DNA from: Syngnathus acus
Lineage: Eukaryota > Chordata > Actinopteri > Syngnathiformes > Syngnathidae
Direction: 5' to 3'
NCBI RefSeq assembly: GCF_901709675.1
Contig: NC_051099.1
Location: 1,300,001 to 1,364,000 of the forward strand
DNA: 64,000 nucleotides
Shown: positions 1-12,590 of the stretch, one piece after another
Position numbering within the stretch: the first letter of the stretch is position 1
Layout of the letters: each line of letters starts with the position of its first letter
Notes under the pieces: generated by a model
Databases searched by the model: none
What the model was told of the DNA's origin: nothing
The model's input: the letters and a program-made list of their open reading frames with translations, nothing else
Position numbers and translations under genes: made by a program

Positions 1-1432
1 GTGGAAAATGTATGAAATAATATCTCCTTTTTGTATTGAAAGTTTTTGAACAAATCGGATGTAGCCAGTGAAATGTGTCCATTCAACAGTAGTCGCCTTA
101 ATAGTTATTGAGAAGTTTTGCTCAAGTAAAGAAGAGATTTTCATATTTTGGAGTAAATAGAGGAGGACATCTTCAAGGTCTATTCATGTTCTATTCAATT
201 CCTTAAATCCACCTATTGGTAAATCTCAGTTAATAGGTAATTAAGCATTTCAGTGGAATGATAGAATATCTCTTTGGGTGTTCTAAACTCACAGCGGAAG
301 CTCAAGCGTATGCGTGGCGGGTAATGGCACAGCTGACGACACCCAAGCCAAGGCAGATGTGTGGGGAGAAGGAAGAAGGGAAGTTATCTCCATACCAGAT
401 GGAAGAGCAGTTGGCAGCTCTCTCATTACAGTGGCGATGCTATTTTCTTCTCCTTCTTTTTCCATGGCAGCCACACATGCTTAAAATCACACTTCCCCAG
501 TCCATCGTCGAGAGCACTCTCATCAGTAGCGAAGAGGGAAAGAATAATAGCAACAGTCGGAGTTGAAGGATGCTTATGTCGTATAAATGTGGATTGTGAC
601 TTTTGGATCAATTCTGCCAGATTCTTCTTATAAGCCAGCCGTCTTACTGTGTATATACACAGAGGAGCTGCTCTAAATAAAGTGTGACACAGTGAAGAAC
701 TTGCCCACCTTTGATCCAGGCAACAGCCGCAGCAGGCCAAAAGCTATTTAACACATCATGGATACCACCAAAGGAAGAGAGCTTTATGGTCCCTTTGGAC
801 TCAGGCCAGGGCAGTATGCAGGACACTCGAGTTAGAAAATAGCAGCTACACCTTGTAAAATCCACTAAGATCTCGGGATGGGAACAATAATTGATTGTGT
901 GACATTGATTGTGTCTTTGAAGCAATTGAGGCAAAATGGAGGCTACGACTTGGCTGTAGAGGTCCCGTTGAGCCGATGTGTACACCCGTTTTGCCCCTTT
1001 CGTTCGGTTGTACAGATGAAACAGTGGAAACAGTCATATTAATACCACTGTGACTTTTTCACAAATGATATGGTGTGACAAAATGTGTCATAGCGGTACA
1101 ATACACAATTGTTTTCTTTGCTATTCACATGTTTTTTTCTTTTTTCTTGATTTGATCCGTTTTTGAATAAGCAATCTTGATAAGCTCTATTAGCCTGTCA
1201 AACTCTAGCTGTAACTGCAAGGTGACAGTGTGTCGACGCTGAATAATGTTCTCTAATCCAAACACACTCGTCCGCATTGTACGGCAGATACGTCAGTCAA
1301 ATCGAAATTATACACCAGCGGGTTATTGTCAAACGTTGAGGTGATATGATGCGCTGTAACACATTTTGAAACACCTTTCAGCTGGGAGTTAACTTCTTGT
1401 CATCATTATCAATCAAAAGTGTTTTATTGTAG
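1..1432. other. Upstream intronic or 5' flanking sequence, no gene seen
   Basis: No exon-like coding stretch with splice signals is recognisable here. The open frames present are short, overlap one another on both strands and resemble no family I know. The sequence is AT-rich and mostly unique. By position it is probably part of the large first intron of cadm2, because the first exon seen downstream (10972) is an internal microexon and not a signal-peptide exon. That placement is inference. Confidence 0.5.
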
Positions 1433-1444
1433 ATAAAGGAGAGC

Positions 1445-1802
1445 TCGGTGGGGCACTGGGTAGCACGTCCGCCTCTCAGTTAGGAGGGTGCGGGTTCGAT
1501 TCCACCTCCGGCCCTCCCTGTGTGGAGTTTGCATGTTCTCCCCGGGCCCGCGTGGGTTTTCTCCGGGCACTCCGGTTTCCTCCCACATCCCAAAAACATG
1601 CTTGGTAGGCCGATTGAAGACTCCAAATTGTCCCTAGGTGTGAGTGTGAGTGCGAATGGTTGTTTGTTTCTGTGTGCCCTGCGATTGGCTGGCAACCGGT
1701 TCAGGGTGTCCCCCGCCTACTGCCCGGTGACGGCTGGGATAGGCTCCAGCGCACCCGCGACCCCCGTGGGGACTAAGTGGTTCAGAAAATGGATGGATGG
1801 AT
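1445..1802 (+). mobile_element. tRNA-headed SINE with (ATGG)n tail, full length
   Basis: The left end looks like a tRNA promoter region: an A-box-like stretch with GGGTAGCACG, then a B-box-like GGGTTCGATTCC near 1492-1503. The body carries blocks common in fish repeats (TTTGCATGTTCTCCCC, TTTTCTCCGGGCACTCCGG, CCTGCGATTGGCTGGC) and ends in ATGGATGGATGG, the tail type of RTE-mobilised elements. The flanks are a direct repeat, ATAAAGGAGAGC at 1433-1444 and 1803-1814, which fits a 12-bp target-site duplication. Assignment to an RTE-dependent SINE rests on recall of fish repeats. The duplication and tail are seen directly. Confidence 0.85.
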
Positions 1803-1814
1803 ATAAAGGAGAGC

Positions 1815-4800
1815 CTTTTCAGACATATTTTCATATTTGTCAATAAATGCTGCCATCAATGTTAGCGCCCCAAAACATGCTGAAGAGCTTCTGTCTTCTT
1901 ACTAACAACGTCTCTGTGAAATCAGTCCACAAGTTTATGGCTCACTTGTAAAAAGGACAGCCATCATTTTTACCTTTTCACTGAGCTACTGTGTCCATAT
2001 TGTATCAGCTGCCCGGCGAGCAGTGGCGATGCGGAGCTTTTCGACTACTCGTGTTATTGACATAGCGATCACTTTAATGTAGCACATGTATCTAGAAATG
2101 TACACATCCTAATGGCATACTCATGGAGATCCTCTAGCCTTACAATGAGATACGATACCACGCCTGCTGCTCAATAGATGGAGGCTGAAGAGAAATCATT
2201 GTGCAGCCACCCTAATGTCTTGGGATGTAATAGCCTATTAGATTCTTGCTTTAATACGGGAGCAGCGCTGTAGTAGTTACAGCAGACTGTCTCTCTCCAA
2301 CAGATTTAGCATTGGCTAACCACTTCAATGACCTTGCGGTCAATTTGGATATGTTGAATAGTCTGCGTTTTAATCTCATCCGTGTTGAAGTAAAAAAACA
2401 TACGTACATGTTGTGGGACCTGCTGTTATATCTCTACAATCGCTTTAAGTCTATGCACAGTTTTACAAATGACATGTGTAACAATGTCTTCAAGTATTCT
2501 GTCTTTTTTTTCTTGTTTCCTTTTGATTTCCCCACCCAGCTGATGTAGTGATCGTTCAAGCTTTCATTGTAGTGTATCTTCGCTTGGTTGTTTCCCATCG
2601 GGCAGTGCACGGGTATCCTAAATACAATTACAGTCCACAGCTGAATGGAGAGGAAGGGACCACTGGGACTTGTGGAAACAGTAAATGGTCAAGAGGGTTG
2701 GACTGAGGAGGGAACAGCAAATCCCTAATTCAATCGGCTGAATCTCGGCAACAAGCCTCTGGTGACTCCTCCTGCGGAATCAGTGGAATCAAACAATTCG
2801 GCTCAAACCGCCCGAGAGATTTTCGTTCACATGCGCAAACGCGTTCCCGCAAATTGACACAAATGCATAACATTTCCCCCATGCACGTAGTTTGCTTCTA
2901 TTTATACTACAGTCCTAAATGGAGGATGCAAAATATTTGATGTTTGCCAGCAAACGAGATGAAAGGTATCAGGGAAGAAAAATGGAGCAGGGTAGCCTGA
3001 TCACAAACCAAGATGTTGATTGAGCAAAAGTTAATGTGTGGCTTTAAATTTCTTTTATAGTTAAGATTTCTGGGATGTCTGCTATGAATTGCTCATGAAG
3101 TCACGCCACAGCATCTCATTCTCATATCAAGATTTATTTACGTATTATCATTATTCACCTTGGGACACTCCCAAATATTAGTCACACAGTCATGTGATTA
3201 TAATGTGTACATTGATATATTTAACCTATAAATACAAGGCGATAATCTAAAAAAAAAAACTAAGCCAGTAGTTGTAGTGTGCTTAAAAATAAGCAACATT
3301 AACAAAATCAAGCCAAGTTGGCTGATTTGTTGCCTCTTCCATGATGCTGCATCACCTGTGTCGATACGGTCGCCTGTGTGGCCCCATGCTTGTGCAAATA
3401 GCAATATTAGGCTCCATACCGTTGGAGATAATTGGAACAAAGTGGGGGATCGATACAGAGGGCACACGCGTACACGACAATATAAACAGCCAAGTCTTCA
3501 CACAGGCACATTCACACACACACACACTAATCGATACAAGTCAGGGGCAGGATTTTCCTCTGCATTTCAAACATACTCAGTATTGAACCGAGATAACCTC
3601 GCTTCTTTGTGTAACAAATGACTTGGCTTGTTTCATCCACACTCCTGGAAAAGCACCTCACCTAATTTGAGGCTGAGAGCAAACTACTTCCAGGTATTAT
3701 TGTGTACATAGAATGCCCATGCATTGTGTGTGTGTTGTGCTAAATTTGAGCACTTCTCTTAAGGGGAAGTGAAAGCAGCCAGCTGAAACTAACAGGCGGA
3801 TCTGTGCAAGCGTGCTGATGGCTCTAAGTGGATGCGTGCTGATGTAGGAAGTTACCACTGAGCATTAAAACACAGAAGATAGTTGATGGTGGCCTCCAGT
3901 CATCCGTTTTGCCCAGGACAACTGCTCTAGAACACTCTTCAGTCTCTTGTTGACATGGAAGTGAAGTCTAAATATTTACAGAAATAGAAAGGCCATGAAT
4001 CGCTGCCAAGCTTGTATAGAGAACAGAAATGCTCAGGGCATCGGATCGACTCTTGTGCGCTTAGGGTTGAGTTGATTGGGCGCCATCTTTTTAACTTCAC
4101 TGAGCAAGCATGGTCCCTTGCCCTAGATATATGACTACGCAATAGCCATCACAAGAGTTGACAGGTGTGATTGTACCGACTGAGGACGAAAACATATATT
4201 TCATTCATTAAATCCCAACGGTGTGCTTATATATGCAATGGGCGGGCGGGCTTTTCTTGGACTTTCCATGTTGACAGACAGTGGTTAGCAGTCAGCTATG
4301 AGAGCATGGCTATGTGTCAAGTATCTGACACTTGAATGGCCCCCTCACTCACCATGTGGTGTTGCCGTGTCAACACCTTTGTCTGGCTCTGACAGAAAAG
4401 TCGGCGCTGATGGATGTGACATTGCCACTCCTTGACTTTAGTGCTCCCTTTGAGAGTTCCTTAGGAGTCCAAACCTTTCCTACCCAAAGACTGAAGATGT
4501 ATTTGTGTCCGACTCACAAAAAATCAGTACGGGGGGGGCGTTAATTCTTCCCTTAGTATTGAACCAACCGTTGTGTCTTGTCCGTTAAGTGTTTGTTTTG
4601 TGTTGTGTATGTGCTCACTAATTAGCGCTTCAGTATGAGTTGGCGTAGCAAAGGCCTCTATTTTAAGGACGACATATCTGCTGCATTTGGTGAATTACGC
4701 TCGTTGGTTAGTAACGTCTTCGATCGCATCCGGTTGCCTTCTCCTCACTTCATGTTGCCAAGCAGCACGGGTATGTGATCCAAATGCTTCGCAGGGATGC

Positions 4801-7800
4801 TTGGGTGCCTTGTGTGTGGAGCACTGTGATGTTGGGGGCGGACATTTAACAGATGGGACCAGCCACCTCCCAAGATAGTAATGCTCAATTATCTGTATCC
4901 AATTAGCACCTTGGGCGAGAAAGACAAAGGGAAAGTATTAGAAACTTTCAATGAACTCATACGGACGTACATAAACTACGGGAGTGGGAGTAATAGAAAA
5001 TGTATTTTCTTTTCTTTTTGGAACAATAATAAGCCTGTGTGCATTGTCCTCTTGAGGCCACATCAGCTCCACACAGCTGTGCCCTCCACATCCCGCCTCC
5101 GCTGCATTTACACCGATCCCCTGGGTGCCTTTGGAGAACACAATTGGAGCATGTCGGGGGGTCAGCTGTAATTTGACGCGGAGGGGAAAGCAAGTCATCT
5201 ACTTTATTTATTCCATGCAATTAGAGGACTCCAAAAGAATTTGTTCCATTCCTGTCCGTGATACAGTCGACTTTGTATTTGTCTTCGGTAATTGAACACA
5301 ATCTTTCTTTTGTTGATCCGAGGCACATTTGCATGGACATGTGAGATTACTTTTGTTTAATCAACAGCATTTCTACTGGCTGCGACCAAGTCGGGCGCAC
5401 ACCCTTCTGCCTCCATTTGATTGGAGACACGATTAATCAACATTCAATTTCCACACAATCAACGGAATCCTTATGGTGGCAGCAAACAGCCAAAGCACGA
5501 CAGGTTTGGCAGAAAACAATTCGTGCTTGTTTGAATGAAACATTGTGTATTGAATCCAATCACATAATTTGACTAGATGAATGCTAAATGTAAAACACCA
5601 TAGATGAAACTGTCACTGATAGAGTGTAAAAATACATACAGGCACTGGACTGACTGCTTTTAGGTTATCACCATATGACACAGTGTTTTATTTTGCAAAA
5701 TAACACTTTGTTACGGTGACCAAAGAACGAAAGGACATCGGCCGAACGAGCAAACTATCCTCGCTTGAGCCCTGCTTGCTGTTTGTTTGAATCTACTTTT
5801 GCACCCCCCCCAAGGAAATCTGTGCTTGTAGCTTCATTAGCAAGACCACATTACTTTCGGTTTGTGTGTTTCAAAGATCAATGTTCACAGTATATGTTTA
5901 CATGTGGACATCAGATCAGGAAGAAAGCAAGACTTTGAAAATGCTTCTACTGATTTGGTGTGAGCTGTACACTGGAATGTGTGTTAATGAGCAGGCATGA
6001 ATAAACATGCATTAATGAGATACGACTCGTGTGTAGTGATTGAAATTGCTGTGCTGCAAGTCCCCTGGTATGCTAAAGCAGCATCGCGAATAAGTTCAAC
6101 GCAAGTCCAAACTTTAGTTTTCAAAATATATCATCTTTGGTAAGTAAAGTAACAAAAGGAAAAAAAACTGGTGCCCAATGGATCCCTAATTGCATTGGCA
6201 AACTCATATAGAACATAAATCGTTGCTGTGGATTGTACGAGTGGTTGAGGCACCTCTCAATATGCAGGGAAGACAGCTGATGTGGCATCTCCAATGGGAT
6301 ATAAAGGTGATGCTTTGAATATGTGTGCTAACAGGCACTGGCCTTGACTTGAAGCACTAACAATCACAGCGAGCTGGCTCCGTGTGATGCCAAACGCTCC
6401 CTTGAGGCCGAGGTCACCTGTCAGCTACCCCATTGAGACACAGGGAACACATTGCCAATTTAGCGCCATCCTCGCCTTTGTAATGCAGCGTGGCACCTGC
6501 CCGCCTTTGTTCGTTGACCTTTGAATAATTCAGGCCCGGCAAAATGCTATGACACATTTTTGATCAAAAAGGCACGATCAAGAGGAGGCGGGGCTTTCCA
6601 GACGGGTGACGGGTTTTATGTCGCAACTCGTGAACCATTTATGTGGTTGATTAAACACGATAAATCCCACGGCCATGTTATATTAGTGTAGTGAGTTTTT
6701 TTTTTTTTTTACAAATGTCGGTGGGACAGACCACTCGAGGAGTAAAAATTCGGTAGACTCAAGCCTCCCTTTCGAAGACAGGAAGTAGCCTAACCAGTAA
6801 AAATAGATTCCGACTCGATTGAATTGTTTTTTGTCTAATGCAATATTGGTGTGATCTGCTGGTTTGACCGTCCAAACCATAAATATTACAAAGATAAAGT
6901 GATTTTCCGTCATTGAAATGGCCTCCAATTCAATATTTGGTCTGTGGTAAGAACCTAGCCGGAAGGAATAAGATCATTCATTCGCCTGGCTTTTGAGTGA
7001 TAGCACACAGTTTATCCTCGAGGAAGTTGACCTCTGCACAGGGTTAAAAAAAAAAAAAAAAAAATGAAGATTGTATTATCGGTTAAGTTTTCCCGTCCCC
7101 TCGCTCTCTGATGAATGGCAGCAGATTATAGGTTGGTGACCATCTGCCTTTTGCTTCAAAGCTTTGTCTCCAGGAATGCTTTTGTTAGCCCGCAGGCATC
7201 GATCACAATAGAAGTTCACCTTTTAAACTATTCATTTGAAGAAGCACTGGAAACAGAAAGCATTTGCTGAGTTATGGGCTCTACCTGGATTGTACATCAT
7301 CCTCCACCAGCACCTGTTTGACAGTGTGTGTGTGTGTGCTCATGTGCATTTTTGGTGCACACGCCATCCTGCTGCAATTCCCATTAGACTGCTCTTGTTA
7401 GGGTGATTCATGATTTTGATATCCCTCAGGATTTTTGTAGAAATGGAAATGTGCTTCTCAAGCTGAAGGGGAATCTTGAGTCAGGCCGTGTCCGTTTGTG
7501 CGTGCGTATGCGCTTCTCTATGTGGACCTGTTTATTTTTGCTGTGATATTTTTAATATTATTGTTTAATGAAATGAAAACGGTCTTATGTAGTTTTATCC
7601 TCTGTACTTAACTGCAGAAGGAAAATCAAACATCATAAAGGAGCCCATGAAATGTACTTGAAAATAATAGCAGTGATATTTTTAACTAATTGCAAACTCA
7701 CAGTTTTGGATGGTATTCATGGGGATGAGTCAAAAGATCTTACGTGGCCACCACTACCCTCTGGCGACATTTTTCTCAGCATCGGATAATTATGTTGAAT

Positions 7801-10800
7801 TAATTTTACATCCACCCAGACCCAAGAAATAAATAGCACATTACAAAGACAAATGTCACATACCTGCAATTCTCCCTCAAGGAAAATCCATTGTAAAGCA
7901 ATTTTCATGTCTGCTTGACAAGAGAAAGTGGCTTGTCCTTTACTACGTAATGATTTGGCAACTCTAATCAAGTCACTGTTATTACTGTCGTGGTGCACAA
8001 TATATGCATCTAGTGGCTTTTAACTATTCATCAAAATCATGGTTGTACTTATCATCACTCAGTGGACACACCATTAGGTAGAGCGACAGATTGAGGCAGT
8101 GGAGAATTTCACTGCATTATTTCTAATACAGTATTATCCTAAATGAAATGGTGGTCAAACCAGCAGTCCCCAACTAGTGAGAGAGAGACTGAATAAAATA
8201 ATATAAAAGAAATAATAGAAATATAAAAATCAAATATGTCTTGGTCACGTGACGCAGGAGCAATAAAGTAAAAAGATGAGTGTTTATATTCTCTGCTATA
8301 GAGAACGTATAGCTCGGAAGTCCAGATTGTGTGTTGTCATTCACACATGACAGCATCACCGCCTGCACATTACAACAGATGCAAACACCCATGCAAATTA
8401 TTTTAAGGAGGCGAAATTCAAGTGACAAAACAAACAGATGTGTACCCCCCTGTAATGATGCAGTCGACGGATTTAATAAAGCAGGCGGTATGTTGGCAAT
8501 AAGCTGCGTTAAGCAAGCGCCATTCCGTCGATTAACACTGTTTACCGTCGTCTTTATTGCGCCGAGATGAATTGCAGCCGTTAGCGCAAAGTGGGCTAAA
8601 TAAGACGCAGTTCCCCCGTATTTATTCTGAGCTGTTGTAAGACTAACAAGAAAGAAAGTAATCACGACTTTATGAGTGACTCACTGGAAATGTGACGCCT
8701 GGTTCGTTTTAACTGTTGTGTGCACGAATACATCGTACAGGCATATAATCTGAGAGGGGCAGCAGAAGTGCGAAAGCTTTTTTACTGGAGTGGGGTAACA
8801 CCACGACAATCTAATACTGAGCACATTTTTTATTTTTTTAATACTAGACTGAATCACAGTAATGCGGCAACGATATGACGTAACCAAAGGATGCTGACAC
8901 TAACTCTACGTATCCAATCAGATTGCTCTGATGTCATCCATAACTGATTTCCATCTCCGGGAGGCATTTATGATGCTATGCTGTGATGTAATAACCAGCA
9001 TTATTGTCCTCTCACTGAGATTTGACTGCAGGGCAAATCTGCCTGCCTTCTTGTTAGAAAATCCAGAGGAGGAGAGCAAGATGGAGCCCTAAAAATTCTA
9101 AATAGTGCTCCGATATAAAAAGACAGTTGTGACAAGACCGTCAAATGAACACTGGTCCTCCCAGGAGACCTTTACCCTCGGGGAGCGCTGTGATCACCGC
9201 AGTGGCTTGTGTACGTGGATGTGAGTCACAGCAGGTGGCGCCTGTATGAAGTATCACACAGTTTATTTATGACAGCTCCCCTGCCGACGCTCGGAGACTG
9301 AAAACAAGCTGCTCACAAGTCAGAGCATCACGGTTGTGACACCAGACACTCATTCTCACCACCTGCTCACAATGCATTTTTCTTTGCCCCTAATGTTAGC
9401 CTTGAGCACAAATATTTCATTGCAAGGGGACGCTCATGTTCATACCAATACAGTGATGCCTAAAGATATCATTTTAATTCATTCTGTGTCAACTCCTGTA
9501 ACTCAAAAGACTTTTCTCAAATCATTGTTCCCCACTGCGATGAATGGAAATGTCAATAATTCGTTCCGGTCCTCACAAATATTGAAAAACAAATAGGTAA
9601 TGTTCATTTACTGGATAAAGGGTAAAAATAATATACATAATAATAATTATAATAATTCATAATGCGCAACTTGTTTACCAGGGACCAGTAAAACAAAGTC
9701 ATATGAATGCAGATAAAGAAAAGTTGTAAGTGACCCACTCCTTTCTTTTACAATTTTGCTATTTCTAGCAAGTTTGTAGTCAACTGCGGCCTACGATATT
9801 ACCACCGTACGAATGGAACTCTGTCGTAAACCGAGAGGAGCCCTTTATATTTTGTGTCCAATCAGGAGCATGGCAAACTTGTGATGGGCGGCCATTACAA
9901 TCAATCTGCACATGGCATGCGAAAATGGAGGACCGAGAGAGCGCAAAATGAAAAGTGTCTACAATATCAGCTTCCTGGGACTTGCGGAACTGTTGTGCCG
10001 GTTGCTTAGTAACTGTAATGCTCCCAGATACAACTGCCGAGTGTACAGCAAGTAAGCTTTCCTCCATTTTACGTGAACACACACACACACACACACACAC
10101 CTTGCCTTCTAGCTGTAATTTCACTCAAAACTGCCTTTTGGTCTAGCTGAGCTATGATTGCTGTCCTTCATGTCCTAAACGTTTCCTAACTGTGAAGTCT
10201 GGTGACATGAATGAAGCAAAATCAGTTTGCTCATTTGAATCCACCAAATGTTTTAACAGCTGCCAGATAGAAAGAAAATCCTTTCTTTTCAATTCCATGT
10301 AACCTGCAGAGTGTACCTGCAGTAAAATTCTTTCTTCTTCCAATCCTGTCCTCTTTTTTTCCTCCAAGAACTGTCGTTTTGAGGTTTTCAGCTTCACTAG
10401 AGGCATTCCGATAGATTCATCAATTGGGCAAAGCTGCGTGTATAAAACGTTAGTCATTCCCTTACAAGACACGCACACGAATAGACAATCTGTGTTGTTT
10501 GTTTCACTCTCGTGTCGAAGGCTTGCTTCTATCTTCTTCTGTGGTTTTCCTCTTTTTGGACCGCGTCCCATCATACGTTATTTTTCTTTCTTAGACGGCA
10601 GTCCTGTTTGGGCCTTTCGTGACTGATGACACCGCTGTCAGTCAACAGCGGGTGTGAACCTTTAGCGGTGTTTGCATAGATGATTGCTTGGATGACACGC
10701 AACACTGACTCATCAATAAGCGCAGAGCGACAGGACAGTCAAATTGCAAGATGCCCACGTTGCGGTGGATTCATTTCAAGTGGCCGTGTCTTAAACGAAG

Positions 10801-10971
10801 GACTCCTCATACAACCTTTCATACACCTCATATAGAGACACGCTGTTGTTCCAGCAGTTGTCTAATCATGTATTCTGTCTTTGTCCCTTTTTTTGTTTTT
10901 TGTTTTTTTTCTCTTCCTTCCTATCGCTGTCTGTCCAACCCCCTCCCCTTTTGACTTCTTGTGGACACCAG
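1815..10971. other. Upstream intron of cadm2, no coding exon recognised
   Basis: About 9.2 kb of AT-rich sequence ending in the polypyrimidine tract and CAG acceptor before the 27-nt microexon. I looked for a signal-peptide exon (Met, hydrophobic core, phase-1 donor) and found none I could support. It holds simple repeats, including A18 near 7047-7064, short CA runs near 3513, and (AC)n at 10077-10101. A pair of minus-strand open frames lies at 9780-10574. Vertebrate CADM2 genes have very large 5' introns, so absence of the first exon is expected. Confidence 0.6.
10077..10101. repeat. (AC)n microsatellite
   Basis: About twelve uninterrupted AC dinucleotides. It lies inside a minus-strand open frame, where it would encode alternating Val-Cys, an argument against that frame being a real protein. 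Confidence 0.95.
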
Positions 10972-10998
10972 TGATGGCTTCCAAAGGCAAAGTCAGAG
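10972..10998 (+). CDS. cadm2: cadm2 27-nt microexon upstream of Ig V
   Basis: A 27-nt exon preceded by TTGACTTCTTGTGGACACCAG and followed by GTGAGT. Read in the phase of the next exon it gives (x)MASKGKVR(G), leading into ISGQHPLVQNV. Mammalian CADM2 isoforms, as I recall them, have an optional AAASKNKVKG-like insert at this place, between signal peptide and Ig V domain. The exon is symmetric (phase 1 to 1), so skipping it keeps the frame, which fits a cassette exon. The in-frame ATG inside it is unlikely to be a start, since no signal peptide would follow. Splice signals, frame and the ASKxKV match together make the call strong despite the small size. Confidence 0.85.
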
Positions 10999-12543
10999 GT
11001 GAGTGGTGGCCATGTTCAGTTTGGCTCCATTTAGGATTAGAATAGAACCTTATAATTCCACATTTTGGTACTGTTTCATTCAGTTAAAAATTCATTCATG
11101 GCTGATAAGAAGAGCAAAGTCTTTCTGTGTGTTGGAAAGCTTTGCTGGCCAACTTATAGAGCCGCTCGCATAAAAGCTCCTCGGCACAATATAGGAATCT
11201 ATATTGTGATCCAGTGCAGGTGAAGCGTTTGCTCCAGTTAACCTTCTCCTTTCCCTTCTGCCATCATCGCATTATCATCAGCAGCAATCATGGTAGTAAA
11301 TGCAACCTCGTGTCTGATCCCATTACTCTTCCTCATTCCCGCAGTGGAGTGTGCTTGGCAAATTCATTTCAACCATTTACAGTATCTGCAGGCCAGAATT
11401 TGACAAATAAAAAGATATCATTGACTATATCCTGGCTGTCATTCTCTGGTTTAAAAAATCTATCCCACTTCAATTAGGGCAGCAGATGTTGTGCAATTGA
11501 AAGTCAAGCACATGTCTCCCTTTGGTTTTGCTTGTCATGATATTCATTTTGTCATGTTTGTTTTAGTTGAATAGAAGAGTTCATTCATCTCCCGGGATCC
11601 CCTATCGTTTTGAAGTCAAGAGTCGCCCGCTTTGTAAATAAAACTCAGCTATAGGAATCCTGCATTTGTTCATCAAAGAGCGAAGCTTGTTTATTTACAG
11701 GAAAGACTTTACGCTATGCTTACACGTTTGTGCACAATAGCGGTCGTAGTATGTGATTGACATCTGTGTTGTCCTAAATGTAGCCTTCAAAGAACGTCCG
11801 CCTTAAATTCATTACGCTGATTTTCTTAAATGTTGCCATCACGCCTCAAGTGAGATCTTCAGCATCAATCTGGCTTCCGCAAACTTTTACTGTATGCTTT
11901 CCCTAATATCTCTGCCGCACCAATCTGAATGATATGAGGTGCTTCTAAGGGGGAAGCCTTCTCATTTTGCAGTAAAAAATTTCCCGGTGGGATACGGCAA
12001 ATTTCTTCTAAGCGAGCAGTATCTGTCAACATATCAACACATATTAAAAAATCACACTATGTGGCGTTGATTCGAGCAATTTGGGAGTTTTACGACGGTG
12101 ATGGTGATTAGTGTGATTTCCCTCGTGAACATAACCGAAGCTTTTGCTCGTCTCTTGGAGTGCATTGCTTCCCGTGACCGAAAAAAGAAGAAGCAATCTC
12201 TACACACTATCACTTCCAGAAGAAATGTTGAATTTCAATACTACATTTATACCCGATTCCTATGACCTTCTGCTTTTATGACATTTAATTTACAAAACCA
12301 ATTAAAGGAGGAAGCATGTGAATGGCTGCTAATGCCGCTTTGAAGGCCTCACAGCTAAGGAGGATGCTGAGAGGAGGACTAGCCTTATGGGCCGAAAATA
12401 GGGGAAGTGAATTCTTTTTGGACTGGAAACAAAACAGATAAGCTGTTGATTCAGTCTAAAATAGTTTTGTCGGTTTAAAATGAAGTACCCTTCCCTGAAA
12501 ATGAAATAATAGAGATTTTGCATCGTGCACTTTTCAGCTGTAG

Positions 12544-12590
12544 TAATAATAATAATGTAGAAAATAAATGAATAAATAAATAAATAAAAA
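12544..12590. repeat. AAT/AAAT simple repeat
   Basis: A run of AATAATAAT followed by AATAAATAAATAAATA, slightly interrupted. Intronic. Confidence 0.85.

Noticed and set aside
8174-8665. A 163-codon minus-strand frame
   Set aside because: No domain or family is recognisable, composition is as for random AT-rich sequence, and it ends in low-complexity Phe/Leu/Tyr text. The underlying sequence might be conserved non-coding DNA, but I cannot show that.
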